Translations under genes and position numbers: made by a program
Assembly: GCA_045650565.1 (NCBI GenBank)
Contig: JAZRRG010000028.1
Coordinates: 1-43,203 of the forward strand
From: SIG565 sp045650565
GTDB lineage: Bacteria > Bacillota > Clostridia > Oscillospirales > Acutalibacteraceae
Length of the DNA stretch: 43,203 nt
Direction of reading: 5' to 3'
The notes under the pieces: model-generated
What the model was told of the DNA's origin: nothing
Databases searched by the model: none
What the model saw: the letters and a program-made list of their open reading frames with translations, nothing else
Part shown: piece after piece, positions 33,233 to 42,815 of the stretch
How the letters are laid out: each line of letters begins with the position of its first letter
Numbering within the stretch: the first letter of the stretch is position 1

Positions 33233-33261
33233 ATGATAACACAATTCTTGCCGATAGTCAA
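33233..33261 (-). promoter_or_regulatory. Sigma-A promoter of tRNA-Gly
   Basis: On the - strand, TTGACT (33256-33261), 17-nt spacer, TATCAT (33233-33238), start near 33226, 11 nt before the tRNA. An inverted repeat ATCGGCAA/TTGCCGAT (33220-33227, 33248-33255) brackets the -10. Confidence 0.75.
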
Positions 33262-33273
33262 GCAAAAAATAAA

Positions 33274-35547
33274 TTATTTGTGTAAAATTTGATAACCGTT
33301 TTTGTAGGCAATTTCGATACTGCTTATCGTGGTATCACAATTATCGATAATTATATTAACAATTTTATCCTCGATGTTTTTGCGTATTTTGTTTCGCAGG
33401 TCACGAGCGCCCGATTTAGCGCCTTCAGATTCTTTGGCAAGTTGCCTGCAAACCGCCGAATTAAAGGTTAAGGCAATTCCCTTTTCGTTCATTACTTCCT
33501 TTAAATCATTAAGCATCAATTCGGCAATTTTCTCAAGACTTTTAACATCGAGAGGTGAAAATACAACAATTTCATCTATTCTGCCTAAAAATTCAGGACG
33601 CATAATTTCACTCAATGCTTTGAGTGCCTTTTCTTTAGAAACTTCCGATGTGGACTTGCCAAAACCAACCGAATTATCATTACGATTGCTACCCGCATTG
33701 GAGGTCATAACAATTATTGTATTTTCAAAGTTGACTACCCTACCCTGTGCATCGGAAATTCTTCCGTCATCAAATATTTGCAGTAAAATATTGAGCACAT
33801 CGGGATGCGCCTTTTCGATTTCATCAAGTAATATAACCGAATACGGCTTTCTGCGCACCTTTTCGGTAAGCTGACCTGCATCATCATAACCGACATAACC
33901 GGGTGGAGAGCCAATAATTCGGGACACTGAGTGCTTTTCCATAAACTCGGACATATCAAGGCGAATTAAGGTTTCAGGTGTTGAGAAAAGCTGCTCGGAC
34001 AACACCTTAACAAGCTCGGTTTTACCAACGCCTGTAGGTCCTACAAATATAAACGAGGCCGGTCTGCGGTGTGGCGTTGTTTGCACTCTCGAGCGACGAA
34101 CGGCTGCAGCAACACAGTCGGCAGCGGTGTCTTGCCCAATTACACGCTTTTTAATCTCCTTATCAAGATTTGAAAGCTTTTTTAAATCATTTTCTTGAAT
34201 TTTTGATGCCGGAACACCCGTCCAAAGCTCAATAACCTTTGCTACATCCATTTCGGTAACGGTAATATTAGAGGCGGGCTTATACAAAGCATCCGCTTGT
34301 TTTTTATACTGCTCAAGAGCTGATTTTTTATTGGCGAGTTTTTCATAATCAATATTTTCAACATCGGCTTCTATTGATTCAATTTCAATAGTAACCTCTT
34401 TAATTTTTTTGTTAATATTATATAAATCATCCACCGATTTATTCGCAAGACTCGCACAGGCACACGCCTCATCCAGTAAATCAATAGCTTTATCGGGTAA
34501 AAAGCGGTCATTTACATATCTTTCGGAAAGGCGGACAATTTTTTTAACCAACTCATCCGAAACCGATACGTTATGAAATCCCTCATAATAACCCTTAACA
34601 CCTAACACGATGTTTTCGGCATCGGAAATAGAGGGCTCCTCAATAACTATGGGTTGGAAGCGCCTTTCAAGAGCCGCATCCTTTTCGATATATTTGCGGT
34701 ATTCCTTAAAGGTGGTTGCACCGATAACCTGAATTTCTCCACGGGAGAGAGCCGGCTTTAATATATTGGCTGCATTCATCGAGCCCTCTGCCGAGTCACC
34801 CGCACCAACAAGATTATGAATTTCATCAATAAACAAAATGATATTGCCACGGCTTTTAATTTCATCAACAAGTCCCTTTACACGACTTTCAAATTGACCA
34901 CGGAATTGTGTACCCGCCACAAGTCCCGTTAAATCAAGTAGATGAATTTCCTTATCAAGCAAGCGTGCAGGTGCTGCCCCACTTGCTATCATAAGTGCCA
35001 AGCCCTCCGCAATTGCAGTTTTGCCAACACCCGGCTCACCAATTAAGCATGGATTGTTTTTAGAACGGCGTGAAAAAATTTGTATAGCACGGGATAGCTC
35101 ATCATTCCTGCCGATAATTGCATCTAACTGACCGTTTCTTGCCTTATCGGTAAGGTTGGTACAATACTGCTCAAGAAAACGAGTTTTCTTCTTTTTTTGC
35201 TTATCGGCATTATCCTGTTTTTTGTTATTATCCTTTGTGTCTTGGTTATTATCAGGCGTTCCAAAAATATTATTAAGGAACGGAAATGCGGGTGCTGTGC
35301 CTAATGCAAAGGCATCATCATCCGAATCGCTTTCTTCGTTAAGCGCCATAATATCCATAAACTGCTCACTCATTTGCTCAATATCCTCATCTGAAATGTT
35401 CATCTTACTGAGCATATCATCAATCGGCTTAATACCTAACTCTTTTGCGCATATAAGGCACAAACCCTTTGGACCATCATCCTGTCGTGATGGGTCAGAT
35501 ATAAAAACAACGGCGGGTCTTTTTTTGCATTTGTAACATAACTTCAT
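33274..35547 (-). CDS. Zinc-finger Clp ATPase (ClpE/ClpC-like)
   Basis: 757 aa Hsp100 unfoldase. N-terminal zinc finger C4/C7 and C30/C33 as in ClpE, an acidic then lysine-rich linker (about 70-125), AAA domain 1 (Walker A GEPGVGKT near 172), a short middle coiled coil (about 400-430), and AAA domain 2 (Walker A GPTGVGKT near 507). The SVGFGKS loop after domain 2 resembles the ClpP-docking VGF/IGF loop, so it likely feeds ClpP. It lacks the double Clp N-domain of ClpC. The ribosome site GGGAG is unusually far (12 nt) from the ATG. It is the last gene of the ruv-ecf operon; I see no terminator before the tRNA-Gly promoter. Confidence 0.9.
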   Translation of the reverse strand: MKLCYKCKKRPAVVFISDPSRQDDGPKGLCLICAKELGIKPIDDMLSKMNISDEDIEQMSEQFMDIMALNEESDSDDDAFALGTAPAFPFLNNIFGTPDNNQDTKDNNKKQDNADKQKKKKTRFLEQYCTNLTDKARNGQLDAIIGRNDELSRAIQIFSRRSKNNPCLIGEPGVGKTAIAEGLALMIASGAAPARLLDKEIHLLDLTGLVAGTQFRGQFESRVKGLVDEIKSRGNIILFIDEIHNLVGAGDSAEGSMNAANILKPALSRGEIQVIGATTFKEYRKYIEKDAALERRFQPIVIEEPSISDAENIVLGVKGYYEGFHNVSVSDELVKKIVRLSERYVNDRFLPDKAIDLLDEACACASLANKSVDDLYNINKKIKEVTIEIESIEADVENIDYEKLANKKSALEQYKKQADALYKPASNITVTEMDVAKVIELWTGVPASKIQENDLKKLSNLDKEIKKRVIGQDTAADCVAAAVRRSRVQTTPHRRPASFIFVGPTGVGKTELVKVLSEQLFSTPETLIRLDMSEFMEKHSVSRIIGSPPGYVGYDDAGQLTEKVRRKPYSVILLDEIEKAHPDVLNILLQIFDDGRISDAQGRVVNFENTIIVMTSNAGSNRNDNSVGFGKSTSEVSKEKALKALSEIMRPEFLGRIDEIVVFSPLDVKSLEKIAELMLNDLKEVMNEKGIALTFNSAVCRQLAKESEGAKSGARDLRNKIRKNIEDKIVNIIIDNCDTTISSIEIAYKNGYQILHK

Positions 35548-35600
35548 TTAAAAAATATACTCCCTTCGAGTAATGGACTGCATTTTCAACATTAAATATT

Positions 35601-36284
35601 TTAAAGTTTTATTGGTAAAAATTCAAGTATCAAGCCAAATATTTTTGATTGCTCAATTGCATCGTGAGTAAAGCACCAAAATCCGCCTGAAATCGAAACC
35701 ACAACATTAACCATTAGTATAAAGAGCATTGAAATTACAAGTCCCATAATAACACCAATAATGGCACCTAATATTTTATTAACCTTGCCAATTATACTAA
35801 ACGAAAAAATCTTGTTTAATAGCTTTACAACAAACTTAAAAACAAAGCTCAATATTATAAACAAAATAAGTGAAAATATAATTTTCAAAAAATATGTTGC
35901 CCCAGGTTTTACTACCGATTCACAAATTTTGTCAGCAATGGTTTTTGCTGTATCAACCTCTAAAATGTTTATTGCTGAAAATCCCTTTTCATCAATATTA
36001 TTTTTAATAAATCCGGGCAACGCATCAAATACGCTTTCATTTAAAGCTTCTGTAGTGCCGGTCACCTGTTTTACCAAGGTGTTTTCGATAGAGGTTGATA
36101 CGGTTGGTTCAATCAACTTATCGTATGTAAAATCACTAAGCGGTGTGCTAAGCATAAACGCAAGTACTATGGCGGCAACAAAAGCGATTATACCAAAAAC
36201 CGACTTAACGAATCCCCTTTTTGCATAAATTATAACGCACAAAAGAATTATTATACAAACCGCCAAATCTAAAAACAACCACAT
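35601..36284 (-). CDS. CvpA-family membrane protein
   Basis: 227 aa with four hydrophobic segments: about 3-20, 28-46, 132-155 and 170-195. The N-terminus LDLAVCIIILLCVIIYAKRG followed by GFVKSVFGIIAFV is the CvpA pattern; a longer-than-usual loop (about 50-125) lies between helices 2 and 3. CvpA proteins are linked to envelope homeostasis, but the molecular role is unsettled. It sits 14 nt after the propeller-protein gene and before the clp gene. Confidence 0.8.
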   Translation of the reverse strand: MWLFLDLAVCIIILLCVIIYAKRGFVKSVFGIIAFVAAIVLAFMLSTPLSDFTYDKLIEPTVSTSIENTLVKQVTGTTEALNESVFDALPGFIKNNIDEKGFSAINILEVDTAKTIADKICESVVKPGATYFLKIIFSLILFIILSFVFKFVVKLLNKIFSFSIIGKVNKILGAIIGVIMGLVISMLFILMVNVVVSISGGFWCFTHDAIEQSKIFGLILEFLPIKL

Positions 36285-36298
36285 AAGGCAACCTCTTT

Positions 36299-37621
36299 TT
36301 AAACATTTATTTTATTGATGCTATTATCGGTAAGGGTTGCAATGCTGAATTTTGTAATCGGAACAATTCTCTTAACTCCAAAATCACAGGATGCCGAATC
36401 TAAAAATTCACCCTTAACATTATAAATATATATCTTTCGATGGCTTAAAATGTAAATATATTTGCCACGAATTGCTATATCTACAATTTCATCCGAAAAA
36501 TTGAAGGATGTTTTTTGTTTTCCATTACCCTTAAGAACAAAAATTTCGTTTTCGGTTTTATTGGCCTCAATTCCTGTCACGGCAACCGAAAAACCCTTGT
36601 TCCTTCTCATAAAGAAAACCTTTTTATTATTAGTAATCGATGTGCTTTCTAAATTACGCCATTTATAAAATGTAACACCGTTTTCAAACACCGCATAAAA
36701 ATTGTTGTTCGCAGAGTTTTCCAAGGATAGCACTAACTGTCCTTCATATTCGAAGAGGTTTATCGGTGTGGCAGAATCATAATCTAAAACATATATGCGT
36801 GACACATATTCACCCGCCTTTGAATTAAAAACAGATACAGCAATACGATTACCGTCCGGTGAAATAGCGACATTGTTAATAATATAATCAGCGCACATCC
36901 ATTTATAAATTTGTTTGTTGTTTTTATTATACACCGTAACCTGTGAGGAATAGCTGTCAGATGTAGTTGCAACGGCATATGTGCCATCTCTTGAAATAGC
37001 CATTGCAAGAATATTGTTATCTGCAATGCCGGAATATAATTCCTTGCTTAGATTATAAACACTATAATTTTTATCACCCTGGCTAAATAAGACAAATCTT
37101 TCGGATGATGCTTTAACTACGGGATAGGTATAGCCGTGCTGATAGGAAAAAAGCACTTTTCCGTTATTATTATAACCATCAATGTTACCCGAGGTAACAG
37201 TAACATAATACCCGTTCCCCTGAACCACCGATACCAAAGAACCATTCGTTGTATTGTTGTGGGGATATGAGCGTCCTCTACCAATACTCGCAAATCTATT
37301 TGTAATAAATTCGAATATGCCTGTAGGAAGCGCAAAAGACACAATAATAAGAGCCAAGATAACTAGCACCGAAGCCGCCATAATTTTTATACGGCGCAAT
37401 TTGATTTTTAGTTTGTTACCCTTAACAACCTTCATATTTGCCTTTGACCTCTGCACCTTCATTTTTGATTTATGCGGTACAGGTTTTGGGTCCCTTTTGG
37501 GTGGCGTAGGTCTGCTTTTTTGAGGGCGAGGCACAGATGGCTGCATAGGAATTTTTTCGGTAACAGAATTTTTAATACCCTTTTTGCGTTTGCTAACACT
37601 TTTTTTCTTGTATTCAGCCAA
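36299..37621 (-). CDS. Membrane-anchored beta-propeller-like protein, function unknown
   Basis: 440 aa. A very basic, proline-rich cytoplasmic tail (residues 1-78), one membrane segment (about 80-98), then an outside domain of repeated four-strand units with WD40/YVTN-like phrases: ISRDGTYAVATTSD and ISPDGNRIAVSVF. This is consistent with the DUF5711-type proteins of Clostridia, from memory. The positive-inside rule puts the propeller outside the cell. It lies between truA (3-nt gap) and the cvpA-like gene. I can name no function; a scaffold or binding role at the cell surface is a guess. Confidence 0.72.
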   Translation of the reverse strand: MAEYKKKSVSKRKKGIKNSVTEKIPMQPSVPRPQKSRPTPPKRDPKPVPHKSKMKVQRSKANMKVVKGNKLKIKLRRIKIMAASVLVILALIIVSFALPTGIFEFITNRFASIGRGRSYPHNNTTNGSLVSVVQGNGYYVTVTSGNIDGYNNNGKVLFSYQHGYTYPVVKASSERFVLFSQGDKNYSVYNLSKELYSGIADNNILAMAISRDGTYAVATTSDSYSSQVTVYNKNNKQIYKWMCADYIINNVAISPDGNRIAVSVFNSKAGEYVSRIYVLDYDSATPINLFEYEGQLVLSLENSANNNFYAVFENGVTFYKWRNLESTSITNNKKVFFMRRNKGFSVAVTGIEANKTENEIFVLKGNGKQKTSFNFSDEIVDIAIRGKYIYILSHRKIYIYNVKGEFLDSASCDFGVKRIVPITKFSIATLTDNSINKINV

Positions 37622-37624
37622 AAA

Positions 37625-38368
37625 TCACACCTCCGTATAAAAAACCTTATTTAGATAAAGCCCGTGCGGTGCTAAGGTTGTACCAGCACGATTTCTATCG
37701 GCGGATTCAAGTATACCCGCAGTATCCTCAGGATTTATTCTACCAAAAGAGACATCTAGCGCCGTCCCCGCAATGATGCGCACCATATTGTATAAAAAGC
37801 CGTCAGCGGTAACACTCAAAACCACATTATCGCCATCACGATAGGTTTCACAGCGGTATATCGTTCTAACCGTATCAACCACGGTGCGCTTTGAGCAAGA
37901 AAATCCCACAAAATCGTGTTTGCCGATAATTTGGCGACAAAACTCATTCATCCTTTGTTCATCTAATTTTCGTGGTACATACAAAGCATAATTTCTTAAA
38001 AACGGATTGCGAACATCCCCATCAAAAAATTTATAAATATAATTTTTTCCCTTTGCGTTGTACCTCGCATGGAAGTTATCCGCTACAGGTTCACACCCTA
38101 AAACCGCTATATCATTAGGCAAAGCCGCATTTAAAACATTTACAAATGCGGCTGCGGGAATATCAAGCACACTATCAAAATGGCAATAAAATTCATTTGC
38201 ATGCACTCGAGCATCGGTTCGGCTACACCCCGTAACATCCACCTTAGATTTACAAATTTTACTTAAAGCATCACAAAGCACACCCTGAACGGTAATACCG
38301 TTAGGTTGCACCTGCCAACCGTGATATGCAGTTCCATCGTATGCAATTTTAAGTAAAAATCTACCCAT
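37625..38368 (-). CDS. truA: tRNA pseudouridine(38-40) synthase
   Basis: 247 aa. Makes pseudouridine at tRNA positions 38-40 in the anticodon arm. Catalytic D52 in SRTDARVHAN, N-terminal KIAYDGTAYHGWQ, and FLYNMVRIIAGT near the C-terminus. Length is normal. It follows ecfT by 5 nt, an order shared with B. subtilis and other Firmicutes. Confidence 0.95.
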   Translation of the reverse strand: MGRFLLKIAYDGTAYHGWQVQPNGITVQGVLCDALSKICKSKVDVTGCSRTDARVHANEFYCHFDSVLDIPAAAFVNVLNAALPNDIAVLGCEPVADNFHARYNAKGKNYIYKFFDGDVRNPFLRNYALYVPRKLDEQRMNEFCRQIIGKHDFVGFSCSKRTVVDTVRTIYRCETYRDGDNVVLSVTADGFLYNMVRIIAGTALDVSFGRINPEDTAGILESADRNRAGTTLAPHGLYLNKVFYTEV

Positions 38369-38373
38369 AACAA

Positions 38374-39189
38374 TTACACTTTCAAAAAAACATTTAATAA
38401 AATCACAAATACAAACAGTAAAACAACCAAAACCAATGCAAATATATCTTTTTTGGTAATTTTTAAAACCTTCATACGCTTTTTTCCAACACCGCCGTTA
38501 TAGCAACGGCTTTCCATAGCTTCGGCTAAATCATAAGCACGGCGTACCGAAGAAATTAAAAGCGGAATTAAAATCGGAATGATTGCCTTAACTCGTTTTT
38601 TCAGACTTCCGCTTTCAAAATCGGCTCCACGTGCCTTTTGGGCATTGATAATCTTTTCGGTTTCTTCAACCAATGTAGGAATAAAACGCAAAGCTATGGT
38701 CATCATCATTGACATAGCGTGTACTGCACCGCCGAGACCTATAACCTTTAATGGCGATAACAGTCGCTCTATCGCATCAGTTAAATCGTTGGGCGTGGTT
38801 GTATAGGTAAGCATTGAACTTGATAAAATGAGCAATACAACCCTTAATCCCATAAATACCGAGCGTTCAACACCGCCCGTAGTAATTCTAATTTTCCAAA
38901 ATTCAAGTAAAACATTGCCGTCCTTTACATAAAACACATTAAGCAACATCGTGATAGCCAAGATAGGAATAATAATTTTCAGGTTTTTAAGATATACGCT
39001 AATGGGTACCTTGGTTATTAACAACAACAAAACTATACAAACCGTTAAAAAGCCGAGAGAAATCAAGGTTGTGGCACAAAAAATTAAAACAAGAATTGCC
39101 AACAGCAAAATAATTTTCATTCTCGGGTCTAATTTGTGAACAACCGAATCATTAGCATAATACTGACCAATGGTTAAATCCTTAATCAT
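38374..39189 (-). CDS. ecfT: ECF transporter T component
   Basis: 271 aa membrane scaffold that links vitamin-binding S proteins to the EcfA ATPases. Hydrophobic segments at about 25-60, 65-85, 105-125 and 245-268. The coupling-helix motifs are QKARGADF and EAMESRCY, matching the two Ala-Arg-Gly-type motifs of EcfT. Its start overlaps ecfA2 by 8 bases. No S component gene is in the window, as expected for a shared (group II) module. Confidence 0.93.
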   Translation of the reverse strand: MIKDLTIGQYYANDSVVHKLDPRMKIILLLAILVLIFCATTLISLGFLTVCIVLLLLITKVPISVYLKNLKIIIPILAITMLLNVFYVKDGNVLLEFWKIRITTGGVERSVFMGLRVVLLILSSSMLTYTTTPNDLTDAIERLLSPLKVIGLGGAVHAMSMMMTIALRFIPTLVEETEKIINAQKARGADFESGSLKKRVKAIIPILIPLLISSVRRAYDLAEAMESRCYNGGVGKKRMKVLKITKKDIFALVLVVLLFVFVILLNVFLKV

Positions 39190-40048
39190 TTAAAGCACCG
39201 CCCTTTCTGATTTTTGAAATGGCAGTAGCGGCTTCATCAACCGTTATTATATCTCGTGGCAAATTAACACCTTTTTCGATAAGACCGTGAATAATACGGG
39301 TTATTTGCGGAACATCGAGTCCCATATCCTGAAGTTGTGTACGCTCGGAAAACACCTTCTTTGGTGTATCAAGCATAGCTACCTGTCCTTTATTTAAAAC
39401 AAGTATTCTATCAGCAATTAAAGCCATATCCTCCATTGAGTGAGAAACCACAAAAACCGTAGCATTATAACGCTCACGATATCTCTTAATTATTTCCATA
39501 ACAGTAGCCCTACCCTGAGGGTCAAGTCCTGCTGTTGGTTCATCAAATACAATAATTTCGGGCTTCATTGCGAGAACACCCGCAATTGCTACACGGCGTT
39601 TTTCACCACCCGATAAGTCAAACGGAGATTTTTGGAGATAATCTTCGGAAATTTCAACACTACGTATAGTTTCCCTTACCGCAGCATCAATCTCTTCATC
39701 TGATAATCCCATATTTTTAGGACCAAAGGCGATATCCTTATAAACCGTTTCTTCAAAAAGCTGATATTCGGGGTATTGAAAAACCAGCCCTATTTTAGAA
39801 CGGATGCTACCGATTTTTTTAGGGTTATCCCAAATATCCTCCTCATTATAATAAATTTTACCGCTGGCAGGACGAAGCAACCCGTTCAAATGCTGAACGA
39901 GTGTAGATTTTCCTGAACCTGTATGACCTATAATTCCAATAATTTCTCCCTTTTCGGCAGTAAAATTAACATCAGTAATTGCGTCCTTGCAAAATGGAGT
40001 GTTAGGGTTATAGGTGTATGTTAAATTTTCAACCCTTAAAAGCGACAA
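39182..40048 (-). CDS. ecfA2: ECF transporter ATPase A2
   Basis: 288 aa. Walker A GHTGSGKST, Q-loop VFQYPEYQLFEET (typical of EcfA2), signature LSGGEKRR, Walker B IIVFDEPTAGLD, and switch His in VVSHSMEDMA. Forms a heterodimer with EcfA1 to power uptake of vitamins and similar micronutrients. It starts 2 nt after ecfA1 and overlaps ecfT by 8 bases. Confidence 0.94.
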   Translation of the reverse strand: MSLLRVENLTYTYNPNTPFCKDAITDVNFTAEKGEIIGIIGHTGSGKSTLVQHLNGLLRPASGKIYYNEEDIWDNPKKIGSIRSKIGLVFQYPEYQLFEETVYKDIAFGPKNMGLSDEEIDAAVRETIRSVEISEDYLQKSPFDLSGGEKRRVAIAGVLAMKPEIIVFDEPTAGLDPQGRATVMEIIKRYRERYNATVFVVSHSMEDMALIADRILVLNKGQVAMLDTPKKVFSERTQLQDMGLDVPQITRIIHGLIEKGVNLPRDIITVDEAATAISKIRKGGALND

Positions 40049-40050
40049 AA

Positions 40051-40887
40051 TTATTCCTCCGTTTGTAAATTCTCGAAAATAGCATTCACAGTATCTTCTA
40101 CCGATACAACGCCTGCCGTTATGTTTAATTTGTTTAGCAATTCTGTTGTTTGCGGAACGCTGAGATGAGAGCTCTTTAACAACCCTGCATCGCCAAAAAT
40201 ATCGGCAGCAGTACCATCCTTAACAATCTTTCCGTCATCCATAACAATAACTCGGTCGGCAAACTCCGCCTCATCCATATAATGCGTTATTAAAACAACG
40301 GTAATCCCCTTTTCCTTATTTAAGCGGCGAATGGTGTTAACCACCTCACGCCGACCTAACGGGTCAAGCATTGCGGTTGGCTCATCAAGTACGATGCATT
40401 CGGGCTGCATTGCAATAATACCCGCTATAGCAACCCTTTGTTTCTGTCCGCCCGAAAGCTTGTTTGGCGCAAAATTTCGAAACTCATACATATCAACACT
40501 TTTAAGTGCATCATCAACACGTGCCCTGATTTCCTGTGGCTCCAGCCCTAAATTCTCGGGACCGAAGGCAACATCCTCCTCAACAACCGAAGCGATTAAC
40601 TGATTGTCGGGGTTTTGAAAAACAAGACCAACAGTACGCTTAATTTCAATTTCTCTATCAGTATCGAGAGTTGAAATGCCGTTGATTAAAACGGTGCCTT
40701 CTGTTGGCTTATGCAAGCCATTGAAAAGCTTTGCAAGAGTTGATTTGCCCGAGCCGTTATGTCCTAAAATTACGGTAAAAGAGCCACGCACAACCGATAA
40801 ATTAAGGTTATCAATAACCACCTCGGCGCCATTATCTGAATCGTTAAACTCAAATTTTAAATTTTTAACTTCAATAATATTATCCAA
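40051..40887 (-). CDS. ecfA1: ECF transporter ATPase A1
   Basis: 278 aa. Walker A GHNGSGKST, Q-loop VFQNPDNQ (typical of EcfA1), signature LSGGQKQR, Walker B CIVLDEPTAMLD, and switch His in LITHYMDEA. First of the ecfA1-ecfA2-ecfT trio, beginning 3 nt after the methyltransferase stop. Confidence 0.94.
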   Translation of the reverse strand: MDNIIEVKNLKFEFNDSDNGAEVVIDNLNLSVVRGSFTVILGHNGSGKSTLAKLFNGLHKPTEGTVLINGISTLDTDREIEIKRTVGLVFQNPDNQLIASVVEEDVAFGPENLGLEPQEIRARVDDALKSVDMYEFRNFAPNKLSGGQKQRVAIAGIIAMQPECIVLDEPTAMLDPLGRREVVNTIRRLNKEKGITVVLITHYMDEAEFADRVIVMDDGKIVKDGTAADIFGDAGLLKSSHLSVPQTTELLNKLNITAGVVSVEDTVNAIFENLQTEE

Positions 40888-40890
40888 TTA

Positions 40891-41757
40891 CTATTCACCA
40901 ATCCAAACAGTTGTGTTTCCGCAAGGCAACACGATGTCTTTATTTGTAACCTTTAATCCAATCTCATCGGTAAACACCTTTTGACCTTTGCCGTGGGATA
41001 TGTAAATTTCTGTTAAGTAGTTAAGTATTGTAGGAGAAATGCCCGTTGTGTATGAATTTAAAAAGAAAAACAATGGGTTATCACTTAACAGTTTACCCGT
41101 TTCCGATAAAAGCTCAGATATTTGTTGTTCAAGCTTCCAAACCTCACCGTTTGGACCTCTACCGTATGAAGGCGGGTCCATAATAATTGCATCATAGGTG
41201 TTACCACGGCGAATTTCTCGTCTTACAAATTTTAAGCAATCATCTATAAGCCAACGTACCGGTGCATTACCAACGCCCGATACCGCAGCATTTTCCTTTG
41301 CCCACTGAACCATACCCTTTGATGCATCAACATGGGTAACCTCAGCACCTGCTTTCAAGCAAGCCACTGTAGCACCGCCCGTATAGGCGAAAAGATTTAA
41401 AACCTTAATTTTTCTACCCGAATTTATAATTAGTTCCATTGCCAGAGACCAGTTAACTGCCTGCTCGGGAAAAAGTCCCGTATGCTTAAAGCCCATCGGC
41501 TTCAAACGAAACTCTAAATCTCTATACTTAATATTCCAAACATCCGGAACCTTTTTGAGTGTTTCCCAATATCCACCGCCTGAATTCGAACGATGATATA
41601 TGGCGTGTGCACTATGCCAATGCGTATCTTTTTTATCGCCTTCCCACATAACAGTCGGATCGGGACGAATAAGTATGATATCACCCCAACGCTCAAGACG
41701 TTCGCCAGATACCGCATCTAACAACTCATAATCAGTAAAATCTTCTACAAAACGCAT
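40891..41757 (-). CDS. Class I SAM methyltransferase, RlmI-like
   Basis: 288 aa. SAM-binding motif I VLNLFAYTGGATVA, acidic motif II THVDASKG, and catalytic motif DPPSYGRGPNGEVW. The N-terminal third (LDAVSGERLERWGDIILIRPDP) is like the RlmI/YccW group (COG1092), although the PUA domain of RlmI is missing. A 23S rRNA base is a likely target, but that is inference. It is placed between ruvB (11-nt gap) and ecfA1. Confidence 0.85.
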   Translation of the reverse strand: MRFVEDFTDYELLDAVSGERLERWGDIILIRPDPTVMWEGDKKDTHWHSAHAIYHRSNSGGGYWETLKKVPDVWNIKYRDLEFRLKPMGFKHTGLFPEQAVNWSLAMELIINSGRKIKVLNLFAYTGGATVACLKAGAEVTHVDASKGMVQWAKENAAVSGVGNAPVRWLIDDCLKFVRREIRRGNTYDAIIMDPPSYGRGPNGEVWKLEQQISELLSETGKLLSDNPLFFFLNSYTTGISPTILNYLTEIYISHGKGQKVFTDEIGLKVTNKDIVLPCGNTTVWIGE

Positions 41758-41768
41758 ATAAATTTCCT

Positions 41769-42812
41769 TTAAAAAATAGATTGTTGCTCGGTCTTACCGT
41801 TAGTATTACGGTCAATACCCAAATGGTCATAAGCCAACTGGGTAACGCAACGTCCCCGTGGCGTTCTTGATAAAAATCCGATTTGCATCAAATACGGCTC
41901 ATAAACATCCTCAATAGTAATGCTTTCTTCACCGAGAGCTGCCGATAATGTATCAAGACCAACAGGACCGCCGCCATAAACACTAATGATGGTGGTAAGC
42001 ATACGCCTATCAAAATCATCAAGACCTAATTCATCAATTTCAAAGCGCTCAAGAGCCGCACGTGCAACACCCTCATCAATTTTTCCGTCAAAATCAATTT
42101 GTGCAATATCTCTTACACGCTTAAGCAAACGGTTTGCAATACGTGGTGTACCACGAGAGCGTGAGGCGATTTCGAGTGCGCCGTCATTATCAATTTCAAT
42201 TTGAAGTATACCTGCCGAACGCTTAATTATCTCCGCCAACTGCTCGGGTGTGTATAATTCAAGTCGCAGCAGCACGCCAAAACGGTCACGAAGCGGAGCT
42301 GTGAGCTGTCCCGAACGAGTTGTGGCACCAACAAGTGTGAAGTGCGGTAAATCTAAACGAATCGAACGGGCAGACGGACCCTTGCCTATAATAATATCCA
42401 CCGAGAAATCCTCCATAGCGGGATATAAAATTTCCTCCACACTGCGAGACAAACGATGTATTTCATCAATAAAGAGGACATCGCCCTCATTAAGATTTGT
42501 AAGAATAGCGACCAAGTCGCCCTGTTTTTCAATGGCAGGTCCTGAGGTCACACGACAGTTAACACCCATTTCCCTTGCAATTATGCCCGAAAGGGTTGTT
42601 TTACCGAGTCCGGGAGGACCATAGAGTAAAACATGGTCGAGTGATTCCTTTCGAAGTAGTGCCGCCTTCATATAAATTGAAAGATTTTCCTTAACCTTAT
42701 CTTGTCCAATATATTCGTTAAGCGTTTTGGGACGAAGCGTGATTTCGGCATCATCATCCGTCGCTACAAATTCGGGAGCGACAATTCTATTTTCAAAGTC
42801 TAATTCTTCCAT
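41769..42812 (-). CDS. ruvB: Holliday junction branch-migration ATPase RuvB
   Basis: 347 aa AAA+ helicase motor. RPKTLNEYIGQ near the start, Walker A GPPGLGKTT, Walker B LFIDEIHRL, sensor 1 GATTRSG, arginine finger RDRFG, and the C-terminal winged-helix RTPRGR. It works with RuvA tetramers to drive branch migration in recombinational repair. It follows ruvA by 3 nt. Confidence 0.97.
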   Translation of the reverse strand: MEELDFENRIVAPEFVATDDDAEITLRPKTLNEYIGQDKVKENLSIYMKAALLRKESLDHVLLYGPPGLGKTTLSGIIAREMGVNCRVTSGPAIEKQGDLVAILTNLNEGDVLFIDEIHRLSRSVEEILYPAMEDFSVDIIIGKGPSARSIRLDLPHFTLVGATTRSGQLTAPLRDRFGVLLRLELYTPEQLAEIIKRSAGILQIEIDNDGALEIASRSRGTPRIANRLLKRVRDIAQIDFDGKIDEGVARAALERFEIDELGLDDFDRRMLTTIISVYGGGPVGLDTLSAALGEESITIEDVYEPYLMQIGFLSRTPRGRCVTQLAYDHLGIDRNTNGKTEQQSIF

Positions 42813-42815
42813 ACC

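Noticed and set aside
33009..33242. 77-codon ORF across the tRNA region on the - strand
   Set aside because: It runs through the tRNA-Gly gene and its terminator and has no ribosome site; it is a chance frame.
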